Of a stretch of DNA of 64,000 bases, positions 1-8,298 are shown piece by piece. Where the stretch lies: contig NZ_ASJB01000057.1 in assembly GCF_000478275.1 (NCBI RefSeq), positions 62,001 through 126,000 of the forward strand. Reading direction: 5' to 3'. A model generated the notes under the pieces. It worked only from the letters and a program-made list of their open reading frames with translations, made no database searches and had not been told where the DNA came from. Within the stretch, counting starts at the first letter, position 1. The number at the start of each line of letters is the position of its first letter. The position numbers and the translations under genes are program-made. The DNA is from Amycolatopsis orientalis DSM 40040 = KCTC 9412. Its GTDB lineage: Bacteria > Actinomycetota > Actinomycetes > Mycobacteriales > Pseudonocardiaceae.

Positions 1-341
1 TCATCCCGCTCTACGTGATCGGCCTGCTGATCTCCTACCTCGGCTCGCGGGTGACGACGGTCGTCTTCTTCGGCCAGTCCGGCGGGACCTACGACCACTA
101 CTTCTCCTTGTTCCTACCGCCTGAAGACGTCTTGTGGTCGTTCGGCAAGGTACTGGTGTTCAGCGTCGGCGTGATCCTCACGCACTGCTTCTACGGCTAT
201 CGCGCGGCGGGTGGTCCGGCGGGGGTCGGCGTCGCGGTCGGGCGTGCCGTGCGGACGTCGATCGTCCTGATCAGCGTGCTGGACCTGTTCCTCAGCCTGG
301 CCATTTGGGGCGCGACCACGACGGTGAAGGTGTCCGGATGA
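1..341 (+). CDS. YrbE/MlaE-type permease, 5' truncated by window edge
   Basis: This is the C-terminal ~112 residues of an MlaE/YrbE-family membrane permease; the start lies left of the window. It is read in the frame beginning at base 3 and ends at TGA 339-341. Two hydrophobic stretches are visible (around VLVFSVGVILTHCFYGY and TSIVLISVLDLFLSLAIWG), as expected for the last helices of the family. In mce operons two YrbE proteins form the inner-membrane channel of a lipid importer powered by MceG. Because it lies directly before mceA it is most likely the second one (YrbEB). It overlaps mceA by four bases (ATGA), so translation is probably coupled. Confidence 0.9.
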   Translation, partial: IPLYVIGLLISYLGSRVTTVVFFGQSGGTYDHYFSLFLPPEDVLWSFGKVLVFSVGVILTHCFYGYRAAGGPAGVGVAVGRAVRTSIVLISVLDLFLSLAIWGATTTVKVSG

Positions 342-1561
342 GCGCGCGGGCACGGACGCAGGCCGCCGGGGTGATCTTCCTCGTCATCCTGGTGCTGCTC
401 GGCTGGCTCGCCGTCGCCATCTTCAACAAGGACTTCGACCGCGCGGAGCTGGTCACGCTCAAAACCGACCGGGTCGGCAACCAGCTGGCCCCGCCCGCCG
501 AGGTCAAGGTCCGCGGCGTCCCGTTCGGCGAGGTCCGGGCGGTCCGCGGCAGTGCGGACGGCGCCGAGATCGATCTCGCCATCGACCCGGCGAAAATCGA
601 TCAGCTGCCGAAGAACGTCTCGGCCCGGCTGCTGCCGAAGACGGTGTTCGGTGAGCGGTACGTCAACCTCGTGCTGCCGGACCGGCCCGCCGGTGGTTCG
701 CTGCGGGACGGCGACGTCATCACCCAGGACCGTTCGGCCAACGCGATCGAACTCGAACGCGTGCTCGGTGATCTGCTGCCCCTGCTGCGGGCGGTGCAGC
801 CGCAGAAGCTCAACAGCTCCCTCGGCGCGATCTCGCTGGCACTCGACAATCGCGGGAAACCCTTGGGGGACAGCATCGTCCAGCTCAACGACCTGCTCGG
901 CCGGGTGAACCCGCTGATGCCCCAGTTCAAGGCCGACATCAGCCGTGCGGCCGACGTCGCCGATCTCTACACCGGGGCCGCGCCGGACATCCTGAACGCT
1001 CTTTCGGATCTTTCCACGACGGCGAAGACCATTGTGGACACTCGCGCGGATCTCGACAAGCTGTACACCAGCGTCACCGCCGCCAGTGGTGATCTGAACA
1101 AGTTCCTGGTGCAGAACAAGGACAACATCATCGGCGTCAGCGCGAAGAGCAGGCCGACGCTGGAACTGCTCTCGCGGTACTCGCCCGAGTTCCCTTGCCT
1201 GTTCGACGCCGTGAACCGGCTCAAGCCGGTGATGGAGAAGGCATTGGGCAAGGGCACCGGCGAGCCGGGGCTGCATGTGACGCTGTCCGTCCACGACGCG
1301 CGGGACAAGTACGTGCCGGGCCGTGACGATCCGAGGTTCGACCAGAAGGGCGGACCGAGGTGTTACGGCGGGGGTGGGACTTCGGCGGCGGTGACCTTCG
1401 CCGCCGATGGGGACCTCGGCCCGGCCAATTCGAAGGGGGAACGAGGGCTGGTCGCCGAGATGCTGGCGCCGTCGCTCGGGATGCGGCCGGCCGAGGTCCC
1501 GGACTGGAGCAGCGTGCTCGTGGGCCCGGCGTTACGCGGTACGGAGGTGACCGTTCAATGA
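338..1561 (+). CDS. mceA: Mce family protein, MceA position
   Basis: 407-residue Mce protein, first of six. An N-terminal signal anchor (residues ~9-29, VIFLVILVLLGWLAVAIF) is followed by an MCE domain (~40-115) and a long helical region rich in heptad-like Leu/Asp patterns, as in other MceA-F proteins. Mce subunits form a periplasm-spanning tunnel that carries lipids or sterols to the YrbE permease. The ATG at 338 is chosen because it overlaps the yrbE stop as ATGA and puts the signal anchor at the N-terminus; a longer in-frame reading back to 134 overlaps yrbE extensively and is unlikely. It ends overlapping mceB. The substrate cannot be told from sequence. Confidence 0.93.
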   Translation: MSARARTQAAGVIFLVILVLLGWLAVAIFNKDFDRAELVTLKTDRVGNQLAPPAEVKVRGVPFGEVRAVRGSADGAEIDLAIDPAKIDQLPKNVSARLLPKTVFGERYVNLVLPDRPAGGSLRDGDVITQDRSANAIELERVLGDLLPLLRAVQPQKLNSSLGAISLALDNRGKPLGDSIVQLNDLLGRVNPLMPQFKADISRAADVADLYTGAAPDILNALSDLSTTAKTIVDTRADLDKLYTSVTAASGDLNKFLVQNKDNIIGVSAKSRPTLELLSRYSPEFPCLFDAVNRLKPVMEKALGKGTGEPGLHVTLSVHDARDKYVPGRDDPRFDQKGGPRCYGGGGTSAAVTFAADGDLGPANSKGERGLVAEMLAPSLGMRPAEVPDWSSVLVGPALRGTEVTVQ

Positions 1562-2571
1562 GGAGTGTCGCGGGCCCGGCGATCAAGGGCCTGATCTTCT
1601 TCGTGATCACCGCGGTGGCGACCGGTATCCTGGCCATCACCATCGCGAACTCCGGCGTCGGCACGACGGTCGGCTACACCGCCAGGTTCACCGATGCGAC
1701 CTCGGTCAACCCCGGGGACGAGGTCCGGATGTCCGGGGTCCGGATCGGCCAGGTGGATTCGGTCGCCGTGGTCGAACGCCGCCTCGCGGACGTGCGGTTC
1801 TCGATCGAGGACAGGCGCCGTCTCACCGCGGGCGCGTCGATCACCATCCGGTACCGCAACCTCGTCGGCCAGCGGTACCTCGCGATCGACCCCGGTCCCG
1901 ACGGCCCGCCCGTGCTCGACCGAGGAGCGCTGATCCCGCCCGAGCGGACGCATCCGGCGCTGGACCTCACCGCGTTGTTCAACGGGTTCAAACCGCTGTT
2001 CCAGGCGCTGTCGCCGAACGACGTCAACCAGCTGTCGTTCGAGATCGTCCAGGTGCTGCAGGGCGAGGGGAGCACGATCGACAGCCTGCTGGAGCACACC
2101 GCGTCGCTGACGAACACCTTGGCGGGCAAGGACGAGGTGATCGGACAGGTGGTCGGGAACCTCAACACGGTCCTCGACACGCTCAACTCCCAGGGCGATC
2201 AGTTCGACAAGCTCGTCGACGTCACCGCGCGGCTGGTCTCCGGGCTCGCCGCCGACGCGAAACCCATCGGCCAGGCGATCGGCGGGCTCGGTGAGCTCAC
2301 CACGGCCACCGCCGGCCTGCTCCAGGACGGCCGCGCGCCGCTGAAGGCGGGCATCGTCACCCTCGGCGATCTGTCGAAGAACCTCGCCGACAACACCCCC
2401 GTGTTCGAACAGTTCCTGGCCAACCTCCCGAAGAAGCTGGACCGGATGGGCGCGATGGTCTCGTACGGTTCGTGGTTCAACTTCTACCTCTGCGCGGTCG
2501 AATCGGACGCGCGGCCCGCCCCGGGCGGCCCGCCGGTCGGCATCCCGCTGACCCAGGGACGGTGCCGGTGA
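1558..2571 (+). CDS. mceB: Mce family protein, MceB position
   Basis: 337-residue Mce protein. It begins MRSVAGPAIKGLIFFVIT, with a signal anchor at ~8-29, then the MCE domain (~38-115, including GDEVRMSGVRIGQVDSV) and a long helical tail. The C-terminus carries two cysteines (FNFYLCAVES ... GRCR) of the kind seen in MceB-type subunits. The start overlaps the mceA stop by four bases (ATGA), which fixes the start. It is predicted to be a subunit of the same heterohexameric lipid tunnel. Nothing is broken. Confidence 0.92.
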   Translation: MRSVAGPAIKGLIFFVITAVATGILAITIANSGVGTTVGYTARFTDATSVNPGDEVRMSGVRIGQVDSVAVVERRLADVRFSIEDRRRLTAGASITIRYRNLVGQRYLAIDPGPDGPPVLDRGALIPPERTHPALDLTALFNGFKPLFQALSPNDVNQLSFEIVQVLQGEGSTIDSLLEHTASLTNTLAGKDEVIGQVVGNLNTVLDTLNSQGDQFDKLVDVTARLVSGLAADAKPIGQAIGGLGELTTATAGLLQDGRAPLKAGIVTLGDLSKNLADNTPVFEQFLANLPKKLDRMGAMVSYGSWFNFYLCAVESDARPAPGGPPVGIPLTQGRCR

Positions 2572-3578
2572 AAGCGCCAAGGATCAAACCCTTCCGCAGC
2601 CGCAACCCGATCGTCGTCGGCGCCGTCACGGCGCTGCTGATGGCGGCGGCGGGCTCGGCGACCTTCTTCTCCGACGACCTCCCGCTGGTCGGCGGTGGTG
2701 TCACCTACTCGGCGGAATTCACCGAAGCCGCCGGGCTCAAACGCAACGACGAGGTCCGGGTCGCCGGGGTGAAGGTCGGCGAGGTCACCGACGTCCTCCT
2801 GGACGGCGGCCGGGTCAAGGTCCTGTTCCGGGTCAAGAACACCTGGATCGGCAACCGCACCACCGCCGCCATCAAGATCAAGACGTTGCTGGGGCAGAAG
2901 AACCTGGTCATCGACCCGGTCGGCAACGCGGAACTGGATCCGGACGAACCGATCCCGGTGCAGCGCACGAGTTCACCCTACGACGTCACCACGGTGTTCA
3001 ACGACCTCGCGAACACCGTCGGCGCGATCGACACCGATCAGCTGGCGAAAGCGTTCGGGGTGATGTCGGAAACCCTCGGCGCCTCCACTCCGCAGGAAGT
3101 CCGGACGGCCTTCGACGGCATCACCGCCCTGTCCAAGACCCTCGCGTCGCGCGACGAGGAACTGGTGAAACTCTTCCAGAACACGAACAAGGTGTCCCGG
3201 ACGCTCGGCGACCGGACGCAGCAGATCGAGGCGCTGATCCGGGACGGCAACACCCTGCTCACGGAACTGAACGCGCGCAAGGACGCGATCGCGAAGCTGT
3301 TCAGCGGCGTGAAGAACCTGTCGGTGCAGCTCAAGGGACTCGTCGCGGACAACCAGAAGACGCTCGGCCCGGCGCTCGACCAGCTCGATCGGGTCGCCAC
3401 CGTGCTGCAGCGCAACCAGGACAAGCTCAGCGAGAGCCTGCGGCTGGCCGGGCCGTTCTACCGGCTGCTCGGTAACGCGGTCGGCAACGGCCGCTGGATC
3501 GACACCTACATCTGCGGGCTCGTCCCGACCGGCGGTCCGCCGGGCAGCTGCATGCCGTCGAGGAACGGGGGACGCTGA
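2568..3578 (+). CDS. mceC: Mce family protein, MceC position
   Basis: 336-residue Mce protein starting at a GTG that overlaps the mceB stop (GTGA). The N-terminus has a basic stretch (KAPRIKPFRSRN) before a transmembrane anchor (VVGAVTALLMAAAGSATFF). The MCE domain follows with the typical LKRNDEVRVAGVKVGEV strand. The helical region runs to a C-terminal Cys pair (YICGLVP ... GSCMPS) resembling that of the MceB product. It is third in the operon and predicted to be part of the cell-envelope lipid importer. A start further upstream at 2472 would lie inside mceB and is not supported. Confidence 0.92.
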   Translation: MKAPRIKPFRSRNPIVVGAVTALLMAAAGSATFFSDDLPLVGGGVTYSAEFTEAAGLKRNDEVRVAGVKVGEVTDVLLDGGRVKVLFRVKNTWIGNRTTAAIKIKTLLGQKNLVIDPVGNAELDPDEPIPVQRTSSPYDVTTVFNDLANTVGAIDTDQLAKAFGVMSETLGASTPQEVRTAFDGITALSKTLASRDEELVKLFQNTNKVSRTLGDRTQQIEALIRDGNTLLTELNARKDAIAKLFSGVKNLSVQLKGLVADNQKTLGPALDQLDRVATVLQRNQDKLSESLRLAGPFYRLLGNAVGNGRWIDTYICGLVPTGGPPGSCMPSRNGGR

Positions 3579-4582
3579 TGGGGCGCCATTTCACGTTGGC
3601 CGATCTCGGGGGACAGGTCCGGCGCCGGGCCTGGGTGCGGCGGCTCGCGCTCGCCGTGGTCGCCGGGCTGCTCGTGACGGCGGCCTGGCCGCTGCTGACC
3701 AAACCGGCGGACCGGGTCCTGACCGGGTATTTCACCGCGACCGTCGGGGTCTACCCGAACACCGAGGTGCGCGTGCTCGGCGTCCCGATCGGTTCGGTGA
3801 CCAAGGTCGAGCCGCGGGGGACGAACGTCGAGGTGACGATGACGATCCGGCCGGACGTCAAACTGCCGGCCGACGTCGGCGCCGTCGTCATCACCCCGAG
3901 CCTGGTCGCCGACCGGTACGTGCAGCTCTCCCCGGTGTACGTGGGCGGGCCGGAGCTGGGTGGCGACGCCCGGATCCCCCGCGAACGCACGGTGACCCCG
4001 GTCGAGGTCGACGAACTCCTGGGTAGCCTCAACCAGCTGATGACCGCGCTCGGGCCGAAGGGTGCCAACCGGGACGGCGCGGTCAGCGACGTCCTGACCA
4101 AGGCCGCGGCCTACCTCGACGGCAACGGCGGCAAACTCGGCGAGGCGATCAAGAACCTCGGCGAATTCGCCCGCACGGCGAGTGATTCCAAGGACGATCT
4201 GTTCACTTCCCTCGACAACATCAGCAAGTTCACCGCGATGCTCGCCGCGAACGACGGCCAGGTGAAACAGGCGATCCAGCAGATCTCGTCGATCAGCAAG
4301 ATCCTGGCCGACCAGCGGGACCAGTTCTCCGGCGCGATGAGCGAACTCACCGAGGCGCTCAGCGTGGTCCAGGGTTTCATCAAGGACAACCGGGGCAAGG
4401 TGAAGTCCGATGTGGACAAACTCGCCGAGATCACCAAGGTGCTCGTCCAGCAGAAGGCGTCGCTGGGAGAAGCACTCGACGCGGCGCCGAACGCGCTGAC
4501 GAACGTGCTCGGCGCCTACAACCAGGGTGCGGGAACGCTCGACGGCCGGGGGAACCTCACCGAATTCTCGGGGGCGAAATGA
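3578..4582 (+). CDS. mceD: Mce family protein, MceD position
   Basis: 334-residue Mce protein. The ATG shares one base with the mceC stop (TGATG). The N-terminal 25 residues are unusually basic (RRRAWVRR) before the signal anchor (LALAVVAGLLVTAAWPLL). The MCE domain includes YPNTEVRVLGVPIGSVTKV. The C-terminal half is an extended helical region ending in a Gly-rich tail (GAGTLDGRGNLTEFSGAK). It has no C-terminal cysteines, unlike the B and C subunits here. It overlaps mceE by four bases. Confidence 0.92.
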   Translation: MGRHFTLADLGGQVRRRAWVRRLALAVVAGLLVTAAWPLLTKPADRVLTGYFTATVGVYPNTEVRVLGVPIGSVTKVEPRGTNVEVTMTIRPDVKLPADVGAVVITPSLVADRYVQLSPVYVGGPELGGDARIPRERTVTPVEVDELLGSLNQLMTALGPKGANRDGAVSDVLTKAAAYLDGNGGKLGEAIKNLGEFARTASDSKDDLFTSLDNISKFTAMLAANDGQVKQAIQQISSISKILADQRDQFSGAMSELTEALSVVQGFIKDNRGKVKSDVDKLAEITKVLVQQKASLGEALDAAPNALTNVLGAYNQGAGTLDGRGNLTEFSGAK

Positions 4583-5553
4583 AAACCCGGCTCGCTGCCG
4601 TACTGGTCCTCGTGCTGGCCGCCACCGGCTGCGGCGACGGTGTGGACGTCTACGACATCCCGTTACCGGGCGGTGCCGCCCTGGGCGACCACCCGATCCA
4701 CGTCACGGCGAGTTTCTCCAACGTGCTGGATCTCGTGCCGCAGTCCGGGGTGAAGGTGAACGACGTCCCGGTCGGCCAGGTGCGGACGGTCGAACTGGCG
4801 CCGGACGGGCGCAGCGCCGTCGTCGGGCTCCTGATCGACGGGAACGTGAACCTGCCTGCCAACGCGGTCGCGCGGCTGCGGCAGGCGAGCATCCTCGGCG
4901 AGAAGTTCGTCGAACTCGCGCCGCCGGACGAGGCGACCCCGAGCGGACGGCTGGCCGACGGCGCGGTGATCCCGCTGGCGCGCTCGTCGCTGACCCCGGA
5001 GATCGAAGAGGTCTTCGGCGCGCTTTCCTTGCTGCTCAATGGTGGAGGCGTCGCGCAGGTGCAGAACATCACCCGCGAACTCAACGACGCGCTCGGCGGC
5101 AAGGAAAGCGCGGCACGTAGCCTGTTGTCCAATTTGGACACGTTCGTGCGCGGTCTCGACGAACACAAGGCGGAGATCACCCGTGCCATCGAGAGCGTGA
5201 ACAAGCTCGCGGCGACCTTGAACGCGAACACGGAGCAGATCAAGGCGACGCTGAACGGGCTCACGCCCGGCATCGAGGTACTGAACCAGCAGCGTCAGGC
5301 ACTGGTCGGGATGCTGAAATCGCTGGACGGGCTCACCTCGGTCGCGGTCGACACGGTGAACCGCAGCAAGGACGACCTCGTCGCGGACCTGAAGGCGCTC
5401 GAACCGATGCTGAGGCGGCTGGCCGACTCCGGGGACAAACTGCCGAAGGCGATGGAGATGATCTTCACCTTCCCGTTCCCCGATGCCGCGCTCGACGCCC
5501 TGCGCGGTGACTACCTGAACACCTTCCTGACCTTCAAGAGCGGTGGCCGCTGA
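4579..5553 (+). CDS. mceE: Mce family lipoprotein, MceE position
   Basis: 324-residue Mce lipoprotein. The N-terminus MKTRLAAVLVLVLAATGC is a lipoprotein signal peptide with a lipobox (A-T-G-C, Cys18), the hallmark of the E subunit (LprK-type) in mce operons. The MCE domain follows at ~45-125 (VPQSGVKVNDVPVGQVRTV), then the helical tail. Lipid anchoring should tether this subunit to the outer face of the membrane. ATG overlaps the mceD stop, and the gene shares one base with mceF. Confidence 0.94.
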   Translation: MKTRLAAVLVLVLAATGCGDGVDVYDIPLPGGAALGDHPIHVTASFSNVLDLVPQSGVKVNDVPVGQVRTVELAPDGRSAVVGLLIDGNVNLPANAVARLRQASILGEKFVELAPPDEATPSGRLADGAVIPLARSSLTPEIEEVFGALSLLLNGGGVAQVQNITRELNDALGGKESAARSLLSNLDTFVRGLDEHKAEITRAIESVNKLAATLNANTEQIKATLNGLTPGIEVLNQQRQALVGMLKSLDGLTSVAVDTVNRSKDDLVADLKALEPMLRRLADSGDKLPKAMEMIFTFPFPDAALDALRGDYLNTFLTFKSGGR

Positions 5554-6653
5554 TGCTGACCAAGTTCGTCCGCGGCCAGCTGGTGGTCTTCGTGGTCGTC
5601 GCGGTCCTCGGCGTCGCGTACGTCGGCGCGACGTACGCGGGGCTGGACAAGCTGGTGCTCGATCGCGGCTACACCGTGAAGGTGCGGCTCGCCACCGGAG
5701 GCGGGATCTTCAGCAACGCCGAGGTCACCTACCGGGGTGTGCCGATCGGCCGGGTCGGCGAACTGCGGCTGACCTCCTCCGGGATGGAGGTGGACCTCGA
5801 CATCGAGCCCGGCAGCCCCGAAGTGCCGGCGGACACCGAAGCCGTCATCGCCAACCGATCCGCCGTCGGCGAGCAGTACGTCGACCTGCGGCCGCGCCGC
5901 GGCGACGGTGCCATGTTGCGGGACGGTTCGGTGATCAGCGAGGCGGACACGAAGATCCCGCTTCCGGTGGACGTCGTTCTGTCCAGTGTGGACTCGTTCG
6001 CCAACTCGGTGCCGAAGCCCGCCTTGCGGACCGTGGTCGACGAGCTGTACAAGGCGACGTCCGACGCGGGCCCGGCCCTGGACCAGCTCGTCGGACGGGG
6101 CATCGAGTTCGTCAAGGCGGCGAGTGCTCACGTCGATCCGCTCACCAGGTTCGTGACCGACGCGCAGACCGTGCTCGACACGCAGGTTTCGCAGGCGGAC
6201 GCGATCCGCTCGTTCGGCGCGAACGCGAAACTGCTCGCCGCGACGCTGAAGAGTTCCGACGGGGATCTGCGCAGGCTGATCCCGGCCGTCCCGGCCGCGG
6301 CGAACGAGGTCAGTTCCGTGCTGCGGGAGACCGGGCCGAGCCTCGGCATCCTGCTGGCGAACCTGCTGACCACCGCGGACGTACTGGAAACGCGGCTGGA
6401 CGGCGTCGAGCAACTGCTGGTCACAGCGCCGAAGGCGGTCGCGGCGGGCGCCGCGATCATGGGCCCGGACGGTGCGCACGTCGGCCTGTCGCTGACGTTC
6501 TTCGATCCGCCGCCGTGCGTCACCGGTTACGGGACCGGCTACCGCGACGGACTCGACACGGCACCGCGTCCGTTGAACACCGCCGCGCGCTGCGCGCTGC
6601 CGAAGGGGAATCCGACGAACGTCCGCGGTTCGCAGAACGTCCCGGGGAGGTGA
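5553..6653 (+). CDS. mceF: Mce family protein, MceF position
   Basis: 366-residue Mce protein, the last of the six. An N-terminal signal anchor (LVVFVVVAVLGVAYVGATYAG) precedes the MCE domain (FSNAEVTYRGVPIGRVGEL). The C-terminus includes a Pro/Cys-containing segment (FDPPPCVTGYGTGYR ... ARCALPKG), so a disulfide is possible. Start ATG shares its first base with the mceE stop. The A-F order is complete and uninterrupted, so the importer core looks functional, although the MceG ATPase is not in this window. Confidence 0.92.
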   Translation: MLTKFVRGQLVVFVVVAVLGVAYVGATYAGLDKLVLDRGYTVKVRLATGGGIFSNAEVTYRGVPIGRVGELRLTSSGMEVDLDIEPGSPEVPADTEAVIANRSAVGEQYVDLRPRRGDGAMLRDGSVISEADTKIPLPVDVVLSSVDSFANSVPKPALRTVVDELYKATSDAGPALDQLVGRGIEFVKAASAHVDPLTRFVTDAQTVLDTQVSQADAIRSFGANAKLLAATLKSSDGDLRRLIPAVPAAANEVSSVLRETGPSLGILLANLLTTADVLETRLDGVEQLLVTAPKAVAAGAAIMGPDGAHVGLSLTFFDPPPCVTGYGTGYRDGLDTAPRPLNTAARCALPKGNPTNVRGSQNVPGR

Positions 6654-6658
6654 AGGTC

Positions 6659-7162
6659 ATGACCAGATTCGCTGCCCTCCTCGCGGTGATCGCCACGGCG
6701 TTCGCCGCCTGGTTCGGCTACTCCTGGTGGGACGCGAGCCGCGACGACGGTGTCGCGCGGGCCACGGTCCGGGAGGACGCGCTGACGGCGGGGAGGCAGG
6801 CGGTCGCCGCACTGACCACTTTGGACTACCGGCAGGCGGAACAGGGTTACCAGAACTGGCTGAACCTCTCCGGCGGCGCGCTGCACGACGAGCTGGCGCG
6901 GGACCGGGAAGGCGGCCTCGGCCGGATCGGCCAGGCGAAGACCGTGACCACCGGCCGGGTCGTCGACGCCGCGGTGACCGAAGTGGACAGTGGCGGCGGG
7001 ACCGCCGAAGTGATCGCGTCGGTCGAACTCGAGGTCCGGCCCGACGGCGGGGAGGCCGTGACCAAGCACAACCGGTTCCGGGCCGGCCTGAACCGGACGC
7101 CGGACGGGTGGCGGGTCACGTCGCTCGGCCAGGTGCCGGTGACCGACACCGGAAAGCCATGA
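6659..7162 (+). CDS. Mce-associated membrane protein 1
   Basis: 167-residue protein with one N-terminal membrane helix (MTRFAALLAVIATAFAAWFGYSWW) and an extracytoplasmic alpha+beta domain. Such Mas-type proteins follow mceF in actinobacterial mce operons and are thought to stabilise the complex; that role is family knowledge. The ATG at 6659 lies five bases after the mceF stop and is preceded by GGGAGG (6645-6650), a good ribosome-binding site. A much longer reading in this frame overlaps mceF and is rejected. It ends just before the second associated gene. Confidence 0.85.
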   Translation: MTRFAALLAVIATAFAAWFGYSWWDASRDDGVARATVREDALTAGRQAVAALTTLDYRQAEQGYQNWLNLSGGALHDELARDREGGLGRIGQAKTVTTGRVVDAAVTEVDSGGGTAEVIASVELEVRPDGGEAVTKHNRFRAGLNRTPDGWRVTSLGQVPVTDTGKP

Positions 7163-7172
7163 CGGAGGACGG

Positions 7173-7817
7173 ATGACCACGAAACGAGCCGTCAAGCCGG
7201 TGCGGCGCACCGTGAAGGTGGCCGGGAAAATGGGCGGGAGCACCAAGGTCCTCGACGCGCCCGATGAGGCCGACCCGGTGGACGACGTCCCGGAGGTTTC
7301 CGAGGAGACCGTCGCACCGGTGCGGCGTCGGGGCGCTCTGGCTTTCGGCGCGGTCGCGCTGGTGATGGCGGGCCTCGCGGGGTGGTTCGCGATCGAGGCG
7401 CGGGACACGACGGCGGTCTTGGCGCACAACACCGCGCTGACCGACGTCGCCGCGACCGCCGAGGTGAGCGACCAGGTCGGCAAGGCGCTCGGCACGATCT
7501 TCTCCTACCGGTATGACGATCCCGCCAAGAGCGAACAGGCGGCGAAAGAGGTCCTCTCCGGACCCGCGCTGGGTCAGTACGATCAGCTGTTCGCCCAGGT
7601 CCGGAACCTGGCGACGGCGCAGAAACTGGTCGTGACCTCGACCCCGGTGGTCTCGGGCGTCAAGATCCTCGACGGGGACCGGGCGTCGCTGCTGGTGTTC
7701 CTCGACCAGACCGGCGTCCGCGGGGACGGGCAGCGGAGTTCCGGTGCGGCGCAGCTGAGCGTCACTGCCGAACGGTCCGAAGGTAGGTGGCGGGTCACCG
7801 CCCTCGCCGCCGCCTGA
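7173..7817 (+). CDS. Mce-associated membrane protein 2
   Basis: 214-residue protein with a basic cytoplasmic N-terminus (TTKRAVKPVRRTVK), an acidic linker (~30-50), one transmembrane helix (ALAFGAVALVMAGLAGWFAIEA) and an outer domain. It has the same layout as the previous gene but a longer cytoplasmic tail, and the outer domains look distantly related (both end with a WRVT motif). A ribosome-binding site GGAGGACGG precedes ATG 7173. It is the last gene of the mce operon and is followed by an inverted repeat at 7883-7935 that may end the transcript. Confidence 0.82.
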   Translation: MTTKRAVKPVRRTVKVAGKMGGSTKVLDAPDEADPVDDVPEVSEETVAPVRRRGALAFGAVALVMAGLAGWFAIEARDTTAVLAHNTALTDVAATAEVSDQVGKALGTIFSYRYDDPAKSEQAAKEVLSGPALGQYDQLFAQVRNLATAQKLVVTSTPVVSGVKILDGDRASLLVFLDQTGVRGDGQRSSGAAQLSVTAERSEGRWRVTALAAA

Positions 7818-7834
7818 CCCACTTGACCCTCCCG

Positions 7835-7854
7835 CGCATTCAGAGGACTAAACG
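7835..7854. repeat. Direct repeat copy 1, TTAG...CTAAA motif
   Basis: This 20-base motif (CGCATTCAGAGGACTAAACG) recurs with one change at 8082-8101. Its inner part is an imperfect inverted repeat (TTtAG-AGGA-CTAAA). The two copies bracket the first part of the repeat-rich gap after the mce operon. Function unknown; a regulator site or a repeat-element end are both possible. Confidence 0.5.
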
Positions 7855-7882
7855 TGAGGGTGTGGCGCTGGCGCGTTCGGGC

Positions 7883-7935
7883 GTCCCCAAAGTGGCATTG
7901 GGGACGTTCGGTGTCCCCAATGCCACTTTGGGGAC
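7883..7935. repeat. Perfect inverted repeat, 23-7-23 (GGGGAC family)
   Basis: Two 23-base arms (7883-7905 and 7913-7935) are perfect inverted copies around a 7-base loop (GTTCGGT). It lies 65 bp after the last mce gene, so a strong RNA hairpin and terminator role is plausible. A relative with the same 23-7-23 geometry sits at 38774-38826, where paired positions have changed together. Confidence 0.85.
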
Positions 7936-7970
7936 ACCGGCTCCGTGACGTCGGCCCGGATCCCCGGTTT

Positions 7971-8013
7971 GAAGGGAACTTTCGAGACGTTCAACGTCCG
8001 AAAGGGAGCCTTC
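7971..8013. repeat. Imperfect inverted repeat (GAAGGGAACTTTCG family)
   Basis: Arms beginning GAAGGGAACTTTCG and ending CGAAAGGGAGCCTTC fold around GACGTTCAACGTC. The hairpin is imperfect but long. It is the second element in the gap after the mce operon; no coding potential is seen in it. Confidence 0.55.
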
Positions 8014-8081
8014 AGGACACCTCGGGCCACGAGAGCCTCACCTTGCGCCGGGTTGTGCCAACCCGCTGCGTGACCCGCTGC

Positions 8082-8101
8082 CGCATTTAGAGGACTAAAC
8101 G
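8082..8101. repeat. Direct repeat copy 2, TTTAG-AGGA-CTAAA
   Basis: Second copy of the 20-base motif at 7835, here with the perfect core TTTAG-AGGA-CTAAA. It lies immediately before the 30-base tandem array. Confidence 0.5.
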
Positions 8102-8130
8102 CGAAGGCGCTGACTCGTATGAGCTGAAGG

Positions 8131-8260
8131 GCCCTTTCCCCGCATGCGATGCGGGGAAAGCGCCCTTCGCCGCGTGACACGCGGGGAAAGGGCCCTTCGC
8201 CGCATGAGATGTGGGGAAATGGCCCTTCGCTGCGTGAGATGTGGGGAAAGCGTCCTTCGC
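8131..8260. repeat. 30-bp tandem repeat array of small hairpins
   Basis: About four units with a period of exactly 30 bases (units near 8131, 8161, 8191, 8221, partial at 8251). Each contains a GC-rich inverted repeat such as CCCCGCATGCGATGCGGGG or CGCGTGACACGCG, flanked by GGAAAGGGCCCTTCGC. Because 30 is a multiple of three, the array opens repetitive plus-strand reading frames that should not be called genes. A relative lies at 48988-49058. Confidence 0.75.
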
Positions 8261-8298
8261 GGAGTCGGGTCAGGAGGCGGGGGGGCAGGAGGCGAGGG

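Noticed and set aside
134..337. Longer N-terminus for MceA
   Set aside because: It would overlap the yrbE gene by 200 bp and bury the signal anchor; the ATGA overlap start is far better.
8131..8260. CRISPR-like array from the 30-bp period
   Set aside because: Units are adjacent with no variable spacers, each unit is itself a hairpin, and there are no cas genes.
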